Assembly (NCBI RefSeq): GCF_014647035.1
Contig: NZ_BMOK01000014.1
Coordinates: forward strand, 18,535-82,534
Length of the DNA stretch: 64,000 nt
Source of the DNA: Sporolactobacillus putidus
GTDB taxonomy: Bacteria; Bacillota; Bacilli; Bacillales; Sporolactobacillaceae
Reading direction: 5' to 3'
Below the pieces are notes generated by a model. It did no database searches and was not told the DNA's origin. It saw only the letters and a list, made by a program, of their open reading frames with translations. The position numbers were made by a program, and so were the translations under genes. Below are positions 44,835-54,032 of the stretch, in pieces (positions within the stretch are counted from its first letter, which is position 1; each line of letters opens with the position of its first letter).

Positions 44835-45363
44835 ATGCAGGAAAATGCAGTTAATTTGGTTTATGAAAAAATTAAAAAGCTGCTGCAGTCAAAAGGGATT
44901 TCGTATAAAGAAATTTTTCATTCACCTGAAGGAAAAACTGCTAACGTCAGCAAGCTTCGGGGAAATCGTTTGTCACAGGCAGCCAAAGCCATGGTCGTAC
45001 AGATTAAGTTAACGAACTCTAACAGGTTCTATGTTCTTGCCGTCATTCCGGGAGACCGAAAACTGGACTTTGATAAAATCAAAAGACTATTTAACGCGAA
45101 ATCCGTACATCTGGCTTCTGCTGATAAAAGCGCAGCAGCTGACGAATTGTCAAATGGGCAGTGTCCCGCCGTTTTCCTTTCATGAGGCATTACAGGTCAT
45201 CGTTGATTCTCATCTGAAAGAAAATACGGAAGTCTTCTTCAACGCTGGAAGGCTGGACCGATCCATCATGTTAAATGGCGAAGAGTACTTTGAATTGTTG
45301 CACCCGATAATTGAAGAGATCACTGCCGCCGATCAATCTCAGAATCAAAAAAAGGAAAAATAA
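44835..45363 (+). pseudogene. YbaK/EbsC-type aminoacyl-tRNA deacylase, frameshifted
   Basis: The frame from ATG 44835 reads KKLLQSKGISYKEIFHSPEGKTANVSKLRGNRLSQAAKAM up to about HLASADKSAA. From about 45140 the family continues in the +1 frame: TNCQMGSVPPFSFHEALQVI, FFNAGRLDRSIMLNGEEYFELLHPIIEEI to 45363. The first frame stops at 45185. The family edits mischarged tRNA (Cys-tRNAPro, Ala-tRNAPro). GGAGGGATAAATACC precedes the start. A single-base indel inactivates the gene, unless it reflects a sequencing error. Confidence 0.8.
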
Positions 45364-45515
45364 ATATGACATTAAATGTCGTTCAGACATTAGCATTAAC
45401 TTTCAGAGGTTTTCTGGCCGGCGCTGTACTGCCAACTCCTGTTAGATCTCATTTGGATTGTGAAAAACGGGCGGATTTTTCTTTATTCAGCGCTAATCGA
45501 AGCCATTTCCACACT

Positions 45516-45755
45516 TTATTGTGAAAAAATGGACTGAAAAAGCCGGCTTCTGTGTGTTCATAGGAGTTCGCGGTCGGACAATCGACAGTAAAGAGCAGAG
45601 AATCGACAGTAACTGTTTGAGAATCATCAGTAAATGATAGAGAATCATCAGTAACGCTCAAAGAATCAACAGTAAAAGATCAGGAATCGATAAGTGCGAA
45701 TAATCAGAACATTGTTCGAGCTTTTAAGTTGGCACTGACCGCTCAATTTCGGCGG
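45516..45755 (+). repeat. 21-bp repeat module, copy 2
   Basis: The same module as at 28469 and 58435: flank (TTATTGTGAAAAAA, GACTGAAAAAGC), five 21-bp units from 45577 (core AGAATCATCAGTAAA), a degenerate sixth unit, and the tail ACTGACCGCTCAATTTCG. The rest of 45364-46132 holds no supported gene; TATAAT at 46097-46102 is the likely asd -10 box. Confidence 0.85.
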
Positions 45756-46132
45756 AAGGGTGTCGCTGTCCGCTCTATGCTTCATCTATTGCCTAAGCGG
45801 ATTATAACAAGGAAGTCTTTGAATATAAGAGGTGATATTATAGAACAAAGCTATTTTAAAAGAACATAAATTTTTGCTTATATATCGGGAAATTACTTTC
45901 CTATCAGATATTCTGATTGATTTGATTAAAATAATCACCTTTTATAATCTTTTTGTCTATTTTATAATAAGAACAACAGAAAATCCTTGGATTCGCTCTA
46001 CCCCATTTTCTTATTTTAGTCAGTCGATCAGCAAAGCGGACACATGTAGTTGGACGGAAAGTCTGAAAAGTTCCTGCTTTTCAGTTAGATCTGTAGTATA
46101 ATGTTTTTACTTTCATAAAGAGGGTGAGAAAT

Positions 46133-47251
46133 GTGAATGACAAACTTAAGGTTGGAATTCTTGGGGGAACGGGATTTGTCGGACAGAGATTTATCACCCT
46201 GCTCGAAAACCATCCTTTTTTTGAAGTGGCAGCCATAGCGGCAAGTCCGAGGTCGGCCGGCAAGACTTATGAAGAAGCGGTTAAGAATCGATGGAAACTT
46301 AATGTTCCCATTCCGGATTCAGTGAAAGATATTCAGGTGAAAAATGTACATGAAGTACATGAAATCAGCAATGAAGTAGATTTTGTGTTTTGTGCAGTCG
46401 ATATGCCAAAGGCTGAAATAAAGGAACTGGAAGAAAATTATGCGAAAGCGGAAGTTCCTGTTATCTCGAATAACTCTGCTCATCGGATGAGTCCGGATGT
46501 CCCTATGGTTATTCCGGAAATCAACAGTGATCATTTAAAAATCATTGAAAGTCAGAAAAAACGTCTGGGCACGAAATATGGTTTTATAGCCGTAAAACCA
46601 AACTGCTCAATCCAGAGTTATGTCCCGCCATTGCACGCATTGAAAGAGTTTGAGCCTGAAAATGTGGTTGTAAGCACCTATCAAGCCATTTCAGGTGCCG
46701 GAAAAACGTTCAGAGACTGGCCGGAAATGAGCGATAATGTCATTCCTTTTATCAGCGGTGAAGAAGAGAAAAGCGAAAAGGAGCCTCTGAAAATATGGGG
46801 AGAAATTCAAGGCGACGGCATTGTGAATGCGTCTTCTCCCAATATTAGCACTCAATGTATCCGGGTCCCGGTTTCAGATGGCCATCTGGCTACGGTATTT
46901 GTCACTTTTAAATACAAACCATCGAAGGAACAGATCCTTGAACGGTGGGCTTCATATAGTGGAAAACCGCAAGAACTGGGACTGCCTAGTGCACCCAAGC
47001 AGTTCTTGAAATACATGACCGAAGATGACCGGCCTCAGACAAATCTTGACAGAGATTATGAAAAGGGCATGGGGATCACGATCGGCAGACTGAGAGAAGA
47101 CACGATATTTGACTATAAATTCGTTTGCCTTTCCCATAACACCTTAAGAGGGGCGGCCGGTGGGGGATTGCTCACGGCAGAATTGCTTAAAACCGAAGGA
47201 TATCTTGTTTCCAGGGAAATAAAGAAAGCCGGACTGTCGGCAAGTCTCTAA
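46133..47251 (+). CDS. asd: Aspartate-semialdehyde dehydrogenase (archaeal/fungal-type)
   Basis: 372 residues. GILGGTGFVGQRF is the NADP-binding loop, SNNSAHRM near 112, and KPNCSIQ holds the catalytic Cys158. RVPVSDGH near 247 is typical. It reduces aspartyl phosphate to aspartate semialdehyde for lysine, diaminopimelate, threonine and methionine synthesis. The length and PNCSIQ, rather than PNCSTIQ, favour the archaeal/fungal subtype instead of the usual Bacillus one. The GTG at 46133 follows AAAGAGGG by 8 nt. It is single and is followed by a terminator. Confidence 0.9.
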   Translation: MNDKLKVGILGGTGFVGQRFITLLENHPFFEVAAIAASPRSAGKTYEEAVKNRWKLNVPIPDSVKDIQVKNVHEVHEISNEVDFVFCAVDMPKAEIKELEENYAKAEVPVISNNSAHRMSPDVPMVIPEINSDHLKIIESQKKRLGTKYGFIAVKPNCSIQSYVPPLHALKEFEPENVVVSTYQAISGAGKTFRDWPEMSDNVIPFISGEEEKSEKEPLKIWGEIQGDGIVNASSPNISTQCIRVPVSDGHLATVFVTFKYKPSKEQILERWASYSGKPQELGLPSAPKQFLKYMTEDDRPQTNLDRDYEKGMGITIGRLREDTIFDYKFVCLSHNTLRGAAGGGLLTAELLKTEGYLVSREIKKAGLSASL

Positions 47252-47280
47252 ACACAGGCCTGATCAATAAAAGTTGTTCA

Positions 47281-47310
47281 AAAAGGAAGGTTATATTACC
47301 TTCCTTTTTT
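47281..47310 (+). terminator. Terminator of asd
   Basis: An 11-bp perfect stem AAAAGGAAGGT/ACCTTCCTTTT (47281-47291, 47298-47308), loop TATATT, then more T. Confidence 0.9.
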
Positions 47311-47533
47311 GGTCTGTCTGATTTCTAATCAGAATGTTATTCTCAGGCAGTGCGGCACCAAACTGTTTGCATTCCTGGTGGCAAGCAAGTCTGACAGTTG
47401 AGATAAACTTATCACAAAAAAGGGGTAACAAAATTAAGCTGATCATTTTCGACTGAATTTGATGGATAACAGGTGAAGGGCAAAATGTCCGATCGCGACA
47501 TAACCCGATAAATCGTTATGAGGAGAGATATTA

Positions 47534-47872
47534 ATGACAGCAGAACAGTTAAAAAAACAACGGCAAGCCTACAACAATAAATTAATCGAAGCTGATTCTT
47601 TTTTTAAAGAATTTAGTGCTTTAGATGAAAAAGCTTACTCTGAAGGAGCAATAAGCAAAAAGAACAAAGAGTTAATGGGCTTAGCCATTTCGGTGGTTAC
47701 TCGTTGTAATGAGTGTATTCTTTATCATCTGGAAACTTCCATGAATGCAGAAGCCACTTTAGATGAAATCATGGAAGCAATAAAAATCGGTGTTATTGGC
47801 GGAGGTTCTATTACTTATCCAAATGCGAGATTTGCGTTGAAAATGATTGAAGAATTGATAAAAGAGAAATAG
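47534..47872 (+). CDS. Carboxymuconolactone decarboxylase/AhpD-like protein
   Basis: 112 residues. C58xxC61xxxH65 (CNECILYH) is the redox motif of the AhpD-like family. Helices before and after (MGLAISVVTR, ATLDEIMEAIKIGVIGGG) match. It may act as a small peroxidase or thiol reductase. GAGGAGAG precedes the start. It is followed 134 bp later by an Rrf2-type regulator and an MFS pump. Confidence 0.85.
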   Translation: MTAEQLKKQRQAYNNKLIEADSFFKEFSALDEKAYSEGAISKKNKELMGLAISVVTRCNECILYHLETSMNAEATLDEIMEAIKIGVIGGGSITYPNARFALKMIEELIKEK

Positions 47873-48006
47873 AGAATGAGTGGTTTAATCATAGAGTTTT
47901 TAATGACTTTTTGAGGCTGGCCCCAAAAGTTGAATGATTTTGGAAAATGAGATACGATGAATTATAGATAACGTTTATCTGCGATTGAAGAGGGGGGAAA
48001 ACTTAT

Positions 48007-48513
48007 TTGAACTTCAGTATAGGAGTTGAATACGCTCTTCATTGCCTCGTATATCTTGTGGATGTTCCGTTTGGAAAGTCTATTGGTATTAAAGATCTGG
48101 CAAAATATCAGGGCGTTTCTGAAACCTATCTTTCCAAGATTTTTACCAAATTAAAAAAAGCAGGGATAGTCAGCTCTACTCCTGGTGTTAAAGGGGGGTA
48201 CGAACTCTCACGAAAGCCGGAGATGATTAATTTTTGGGAAGTTGTTAGAGCTATAGAAGGGGATATAGACTTCTTTCAATGCAAAGAAATTCGGCAACGA
48301 TGCATTTTATATCAGGGGGAGGCAGTTCCGGATTGGGTAACGCAAAACTCATGTATTATAAAATGTGTCATGTCGGAAGCGGAACAGAAAATGCAGGATT
48401 TCCTGCAAAGCAAGTCACTTCTATGGCTATATGAAATGCTTAACGATAAAATGTCGGAAGTTCAACAACGGGCAAAAAGAGATTGGTTTAAGAATGCATT
48501 ATCTGATCATTAA
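48007..48513 (+). CDS. Rrf2-family transcriptional regulator
   Basis: 168 residues. ALHCLVYLVDV, IGIKDLAKYQGVSETYLSKIFTKLKKAGIV and GVKGGYELSR form the Rrf2 winged helix. Cys92, Cys99, Cys116 and Cys120 may bind an Fe-S cluster or sense oxidants. The TTG start follows AGAGGGGG. It precedes an MFS gene by 71 bp and is likely its regulator, possibly together with the AhpD-like gene. Confidence 0.88.
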   Translation: MNFSIGVEYALHCLVYLVDVPFGKSIGIKDLAKYQGVSETYLSKIFTKLKKAGIVSSTPGVKGGYELSRKPEMINFWEVVRAIEGDIDFFQCKEIRQRCILYQGEAVPDWVTQNSCIIKCVMSEAEQKMQDFLQSKSLLWLYEMLNDKMSEVQQRAKRDWFKNALSDH

Positions 48514-48584
48514 TTTTTTTGCCTTTAATTAAAGATAATTGCAATCTATAATATCTGCTTTAATACAGTGAAAGGAGAACGATC

Positions 48585-49739
48585 ATGAAGACAGTTTGGA
48601 AAAGCAGATTTAAGCTTTTTATCGGTTGGATGACTTTATTTGTCATCGGGACAGATTTATTTGTCGTGTCACCATTATTGCCGCTAATCGCTAAAAATTT
48701 TCACATATCTTCTGTACAAGCCGGATGGCTGGTTACAGTATTTTCAATGGCGTATGTTATTGGAGCTCCAGTACTGGGGACCTTATCAGATCGCGTAATA
48801 CGTAAAAAGCTTATCTTCGCAGGTCTGGTTTGTTTTGCGATCTCTAATATTCTTACCGGTCTATCTCCTTCTTTCTTATGGCTGGTTATCAGCCGTATGC
48901 TAGCCGGTTTATCGGCTGCAGCGGTCACCCCCTCCACTTATGCAATTACTGGGGATGAGGCAACAGAGAATCGACGTGGAGCATGGCTTTCAATTGTCGG
49001 GTCTGGGCTGCTAACCGCGTTATGGGCTGGTGCCCCGATTGGGCTATTTATAGGAACTTCTTACGGATGGAAAACCGTATTCATTATTTTATCTGTAATA
49101 AGTATGATGACGGCTTTTCTTAATTTAATCGCTTGGTCAAAGATTACAAAAAAACTTACTGCAAAACAAGCAAAGAAAAAGACATCGTATGCAAATCTAG
49201 CTACTTTGCTGGCTGCAACACGTTCGACGGTGCTCTGGGGAGTTGCTGTCTATGGACTGTACACATACCTGGGGACAGGTTTACAGTCATTTGCTTATCC
49301 TTCTGCAAAAATAGAAGCAGCAATCGCTGTTTATGGAATCGGTGCTGTACTGGGCGGTATAAATGGCGGAACCTTAGCTGATAAATTCGGGGCGAAAAAG
49401 GTAGACACCGTCAGCTTAATCTGCATTGGGCTGTCGCTTATTTTTATTTCTATCTCTCTATCGTTTACATACTTATTATTTTCGGCCTTAGTTCTATTTG
49501 CTTTCCTTGGTTATGCTTTTTTCCCGGCCCATCAAACACGACTGGTACAAAATTATCCCGATCAACGAGGTACGTTTATGGCCTGGAACAATAGTGCCTT
49601 ATATATCGGAATTGCTCTTGGATCGATTATGGGCGGCTGGGTGATGTCAGAGTGGGACTTTAGAATTTTACCGTTAGTATGTGCTGGAATTGCTTTTTTC
49701 GGGTCGGCATTATCTACTCTAAGTTTGAAAAAGATATAA
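48585..49739 (+). CDS. MFS transporter (DHA1 type)
   Basis: 384 residues, 12 transmembrane segments. The loop motif after helix 2 is GTLSDRVIRKK, and SYGWKTVFIIL lies after helix 5. This looks like the AraJ/YdhP class of drug or sugar exporters. AAAGGAGAA precedes the ATG. The upstream Rrf2 gene suggests redox- or metal-responsive expression. The substrate is unknown. Confidence 0.87.
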   Translation: MKTVWKSRFKLFIGWMTLFVIGTDLFVVSPLLPLIAKNFHISSVQAGWLVTVFSMAYVIGAPVLGTLSDRVIRKKLIFAGLVCFAISNILTGLSPSFLWLVISRMLAGLSAAAVTPSTYAITGDEATENRRGAWLSIVGSGLLTALWAGAPIGLFIGTSYGWKTVFIILSVISMMTAFLNLIAWSKITKKLTAKQAKKKTSYANLATLLAATRSTVLWGVAVYGLYTYLGTGLQSFAYPSAKIEAAIAVYGIGAVLGGINGGTLADKFGAKKVDTVSLICIGLSLIFISISLSFTYLLFSALVLFAFLGYAFFPAHQTRLVQNYPDQRGTFMAWNNSALYIGIALGSIMGGWVMSEWDFRILPLVCAGIAFFGSALSTLSLKKI

Positions 49740-49798
49740 GTGCCAAAGTAGAATCCGCATAGGAATTGGCTAATTAATGACATTTGAAGTTTTTTTAG

Positions 49799-50008
49799 CT
49801 AATCTGAGCGATTCACATTTTCTCTTATAAACAAATCATCTACGGATGTGTTCAGGACATCACTTAAATTAAAGGCCAATTTCAGTGACGGATTGTACTT
49901 ATTGTTTTCTATAGCATTGATGGTCTGCCGGGACACGTGGCACTTTTTCGCCAGTTCCTCCTGAGACATTTTTAAGAGGACTCTATATTTATAAATATTG
50001 TTTTCCAA
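49799..50008 (-). CDS. Small XRE-family HTH regulator
   Basis: 69 residues, made almost entirely of one helix-turn-helix (YRVLLKMSQEELAKKCHVSRQTINAIENNKYNPSLKLAF). Proteins of this size (YvaO/YozG-like) often regulate a neighbouring membrane protein. The start at 50008 lies inside the 5' region of a broken DHA2 pump on the other strand. No partner gene follows on its own strand. Confidence 0.85.
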   Translation of the reverse strand: MENNIYKYRVLLKMSQEELAKKCHVSRQTINAIENNKYNPSLKLAFNLSDVLNTSVDDLFIRENVNRSD

Positions 50009-50132
50009 GTTGCTGCTCCATTCAGTGATTTTTATTTTTTGCGCTCATTTTTATATTGTTATATATGAAAAATCCAAAATAGGTGACCAAAGCCATGACG
50101 AAATAAAATTCGGGCATCAAACTGAAGTGATT

Positions 50133-50891
50133 ATGAATTTAATTATCGGAGGTGTGCCCGGTGGTAATATCGGCATGGCCTCCGGTCTCGCAAATATGGC
50201 ACGTACGCTTGGCAGCATTGTCGGCGTCGCTCTAATTGTTGCCGTTCTCACCGGCAGCATACAAGGATCACTTGACCAGCTGAAACATGATACCATGAAA
50301 AAAGTCGATTATGACACCGTCCTCTTGCCGTCAATAAAAGGCGCCATAAAATCGAAAATCGGGACCATTAAAACGAACGCTTCAACGGCCGGATCGGTAT
50401 CTTCGAACACTTCATTGTTGCGCAGCGAAATGAATAGGAAAATCACTTCGGCACGTGACGAAGGGCTGGTACAATTAAATCGGGAAATTAACCGGCAGGC
50501 CGCTCTGAAATGGGCGGCGATCGATCAAACGTTCAAGCTCCAGCGACAAGCGCTGCAGCGCCTGCCCGATTCCCCGAAGCGCTCCACCCTGCTTACACAG
50601 CTGAATGCCAAGGAACAGGAAGCTGCACAGGCATTCATTCAACAGAAAACAGCGATGAAACAACTCGCTGTGAATTCATTAAATACAAAACTTAGTCAAC
50701 AGCGTCGTGAGCTTTTGCATCTTATTGACTGGGTACAGGATCAAACGAACAAAAACACTGAGCATGCCTTCAGCGCCGCTTTTAACACAGTTGCCGGTAT
50801 CACATTTACAGTGCTCCTCTTCTGCCCATTTCTAAAACGGTGGCGGTCCGAAAAAACGGTTGAATCGGCCAATAGCGATAAAGTAATCTAA
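50133..50891 (+). pseudogene. DHA2-type MFS pump, C-terminal remnant
   Basis: The 253-residue frame starts with NIGMASGLANMARTLGSIVGVALIVAVL, which is helix 13 of a 14-helix EmrB/QacA-like drug pump. A long helical extracellular insert follows, then the last helix (FNTVAGITFTVLLFCPF). Twelve helices are missing. The frame is open upstream, but only because it runs antisense through the XRE gene. It is probably dead. Confidence 0.75.
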
Positions 50892-50973
50892 AAATATCAG
50901 TGGTTATAATTAATAATTGCTGGAATTTTCAAATGGGGGCAAGCAAATGTTATTTTTGGGGGGCTGGTTGCTT

Positions 50974-51147
50974 ATGAAAAGACTATTATATTTGGTTATT
51001 GGTATTATTCTACCCATATTAGGATATTTGTCGCACAAGTTATATCATCTCGATTCGGGAATTTCAATGGTCTTAGGTTTTGTTGGAGGTATATTAGTTG
51101 CATCTTTTTCTATTGAAGGCTTTAAGTGTAGAATAAAGAATAAATGA
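50974..51147 (+). CDS. Small membrane protein, uncharacterised
   Basis: 57 residues. Two hydrophobic segments (LLYLVIGIILPILGYLSH and ISMVLGFVGGILVASFSI) and a basic C-terminus. GGGGGG lies 10 nt before ATG 50974. No family is recognised. Confidence 0.5.
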   Translation: MKRLLYLVIGIILPILGYLSHKLYHLDSGISMVLGFVGGILVASFSIEGFKCRIKNK

Positions 51148-51343
51148 ATTTCTCAAGAAGGCTTACCCCAACAATTCGTGGATTGCTAGAACTTAGTAAA
51201 AAAGAATTTTTTTCTCCCAAATAACTTTTGTGTTTTGAGCGATCTTTTTTATAAACAATTCAGTTTTTTTTGAAAAAAGGTGCAGCTTATTAGACCGCGC
51301 AACTACAAAGCTTCTAAAAAACAACCTTTATGAGGTGATTGTA

Positions 51344-51667
51344 ATGAGCTGGCTTTTTTTAGCTTTGGCAATTTTGTTTGAAGTCTGTGGCACTTTGCTG
51401 ATGAAGGTGTCAAACGGATTATCACATATCTCATATGCAGTAATCATGTTCGTTTGTTACGTTATCAGTCTAACCATGCTGTCACTTGCTCTTAAAAGTA
51501 TAGAAATCGGTACAGCTTATGCTATCTGGTCGGGAGTAGGCATTGTTTTAATTGTGACCATTGGCGTTTTGTTTTTTAAAGAGCCCCTATCGTTGCAGAA
51601 GATTATTTTCATCGGTTTAATTGTGATTGGCGCAATCGGATTGAATCTGTTTGGCGAAGCACATTGA
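51344..51667 (+). CDS. Small multidrug resistance (SMR) family transporter
   Basis: 107 residues with four transmembrane helices. SWLFLALAILFEVCGTLLMK carries the essential membrane glutamate near residue 13. IEIGTAYAIWSGVGIVLIVTIGVLFFKE is the family signature. It exports quaternary ammonium compounds or guanidinium by proton exchange. GAGGTGATT precedes the ATG. A single SMR gene suggests a homodimer. I saw no guanidine riboswitch motif upstream. Confidence 0.9.
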   Translation: MSWLFLALAILFEVCGTLLMKVSNGLSHISYAVIMFVCYVISLTMLSLALKSIEIGTAYAIWSGVGIVLIVTIGVLFFKEPLSLQKIIFIGLIVIGAIGLNLFGEAH

Positions 51668-51736
51668 ATTAATAAAGAACGCTTACTACATAGCATGTGT
51701 TTGCACTATTAGTTTACTCATATAAAAATAAGTAAT

Positions 51737-52609
51737 TTGAAAACACCTCATAAAAATGAAGGGAGGGACACACAATTTACGCTATTAGATAAGATAATTG
51801 GACAAGGCATGACAGCTGAAATTTTTGATATTGGTAACAATAGGGTTGTAAAATTATTTTATAAAACCATTCCGCAATATTTGATTGAACATGAGTACAA
51901 TATCAGTAAAATGCTTTCTCAAGAAGGTTTCCCTGTTGCAAATGTTTATGATTTTATAGAGTATGAAGGTCGCAAGGGAATTATCTATGAAAAGATTGAA
52001 GGAGAATCTCTGTTAAAGAGAATAGTTAAAAAGCCTTGGACTGTACGCCGAGTCGGACGAATAATGGCGGATATCCATTTGAAAATCCACAGAAATACTG
52101 ATTTCAATCTGCAATCAATAAAAGAAAATTTAAGTGAACGTATTTTACACGTCAATCAATTAGATGATGATACAAAAAAGCTATTGTCAGAATTTATCCG
52201 CTGTCTTCCAGACGGTGAGGTTCTATGTCATGGAGACTTTCATCCTGATAATATTATTCTATAAAAAGAAAAAGTGTTTGTTATTGATTGGATGACAGCT
52301 ACCAAAGGAGATCCTCTTGCTGATGTAAACAGGACAGCATTAATTTTAAAGATATACCGAAGGAAATCCATTCCTTCGATTATAAAAGTATTGATGAAAT
52401 TTCTGAGGAACCAAATGAGAAGTGCTTACCTTAAACGTTACATTCAAAAAGCAAACTGCTCGGTCAGTGATATACAGCAGTGGGAAGTGCCCGTGGCAGT
52501 GGCACGTTTAATCGAGGAATTGTCTATCTCAGAAAAAGAGTCCATTGTAGGTCTCATTAGAGCAAAACAAAGCTATACAAAAAAGGTGGTAGCATCGAAT
52601 CTGAAATAA
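51737..52609 (+). pseudogene. Aminoglycoside-phosphotransferase-like kinase with an internal stop
   Basis: The frame reads IGQGMTAEIFDIGNNRVVKLFY (nucleotide loop), EHEYNISKML, and CHGDFHPDNIIL. An in-frame TAA (52262-52264) follows, then KEKVFVIDWMTATKGDPLADV. HGDFHPDN is the catalytic loop and FVIDW carries the magnesium-binding aspartate, so the stop cuts the active site. The start is also unclear: AAGGGAGGG at 51758 is followed by no ATG, only a TTG at 51737 further upstream. Small-molecule kinase (not necessarily antibiotic) function is probably lost. Confidence 0.8.
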
Positions 52610-52693
52610 GCAAATTAATTAATTCGCTGTATGTCTTTACTAAGTAACAAAGAGTTCACTTTATTATGACTTTTAAACGACTTTACTTGTCAA

Positions 52694-53896
52694 TTAGCTA
52701 TCTTCTCGGTCTGCAGCCGAATGAATGGTTTGCGGCATTTGGCTGATTAGAAAGACAAAGAGTATGGCCAAGAGGGACAGGCTCCCGTAACTAAACCAGG
52801 CGAATGAAAACAGATGATGGGTCTGAACGAAACCGAAGAAAAGTCCGCCTAATAAATTGCCTGAAGCAGCTCCGGCCGCCCATCCGAGATCGACAAAACC
52901 GTAGCAGGTGCTGAGTCTGTCTTCGGGGGCCATTTCGGAAACCAAATTGTCGATCGTTGGAAAGATGAGCACCTCGCTTGTACTGAAGAGCAGGACGAAA
53001 AGAAATATGGACACTAAATAGGGAACCAGTCCAAGAATAAAATAAGCGGCACTCATCGAAAGAAACCCGGAGAGTAAGGCGATCCGGCCTGAGAATTTCT
53101 GGAAAACAAATTTTGCGATTGCGTATTGAAGAAAAGTCACAAATAATCCGTTCATCGTAAATAATAACCCGGTCAGCGAGGGCTTTTGAAAGAAGTCTTG
53201 CATGTACAGAGGGATAACCAGATTGAACTGGCTGTACACGAACCAGAAAGTCGCGTTCATCAGCGCAAGAATCAGGATGGCGTGATCCTGAAGTACGAAA
53301 CGGAACAAGTCTATGACAGGAGTTTTCTGCTTAGCGGTGATGTCGTCAGGACCGGCAAATTGAATCAGCAGCAAAAAGATTAAATGAGCTAGGGATGTCA
53401 GAATAAATACCCATAAAATGGAGTACTGGTAGAGTAGTCCGCCCAGTATCGGACCGAGTGATGAGCCGATGTTGATAACCGTGTTGCGTAGGGCGAAGAC
53501 TTCCGGCTTAAAGTCTCCAGCCAGTTTGGCAATGGTCGCCATCAGACCGGGAGCGAATAGGGCGCCACCAAGGCCGACGAATGCCGAGGCCAGAAAGATC
53601 AAAAAGATGTGGCTGGCGAAGCTATAAATAATGTAACCGAGCAGCCGTACCGACAGGCCGATGATCAATAGTTTTCTTTCCCCAAACCGATCGTTCAGTA
53701 TCCCTCCGAAAAAAGTCAATCCGCGCTGACAGAGGATGTTTACCATCAGCACAACTCCGATCATGCCTGTTGACAGCTTCATGCTGCTCAGATACAGGCT
53801 CAAAAAAGGCAGAATCATGAATGAACCGGTGTTGGTGATCAGCAAGCCAAATAGAATCAGTGCAAGTCTTGGGTTTATCCACTTAACTATTTTCAT
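52694..53896 (-). CDS. MFS transporter
   Basis: 400 residues, 12 transmembrane helices. GGILNDRFGERK lies after helix 2, and the second half is typical of DHA1-like exporters. AGAGGAAAC precedes the ATG at 53896. It is divergent from a LysR-type gene across 136 bp and is its probable target. The substrate is unknown. Confidence 0.87.
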   Translation of the reverse strand: MKIVKWINPRLALILFGLLITNTGSFMILPFLSLYLSSMKLSTGMIGVVLMVNILCQRGLTFFGGILNDRFGERKLLIIGLSVRLLGYIIYSFASHIFLIFLASAFVGLGGALFAPGLMATIAKLAGDFKPEVFALRNTVINIGSSLGPILGGLLYQYSILWVFILTSLAHLIFLLLIQFAGPDDITAKQKTPVIDLFRFVLQDHAILILALMNATFWFVYSQFNLVIPLYMQDFFQKPSLTGLLFTMNGLFVTFLQYAIAKFVFQKFSGRIALLSGFLSMSAAYFILGLVPYLVSIFLFVLLFSTSEVLIFPTIDNLVSEMAPEDRLSTCYGFVDLGWAAGAASGNLLGGLFFGFVQTHHLFSFAWFSYGSLSLLAILFVFLISQMPQTIHSAADREDS

Positions 53897-54032
53897 GTCT
53901 CAGTTTCCTCTCGCAATTTCGCCTGTGACGTTCTTCAAAGGTTAACTTCATCTTAATCGATTGACTTCTATTTGATAAACGAATAATTTTAATAGTATTA
54001 ATGAAAAAAACAAATAGAAAGAAGAACCGGTT

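Noticed and set aside
51148..51343. Guanidine riboswitch before the SMR gene
   Set aside because: No ACGR-loop hairpin pair or conserved ykkC core could be found in the leader.
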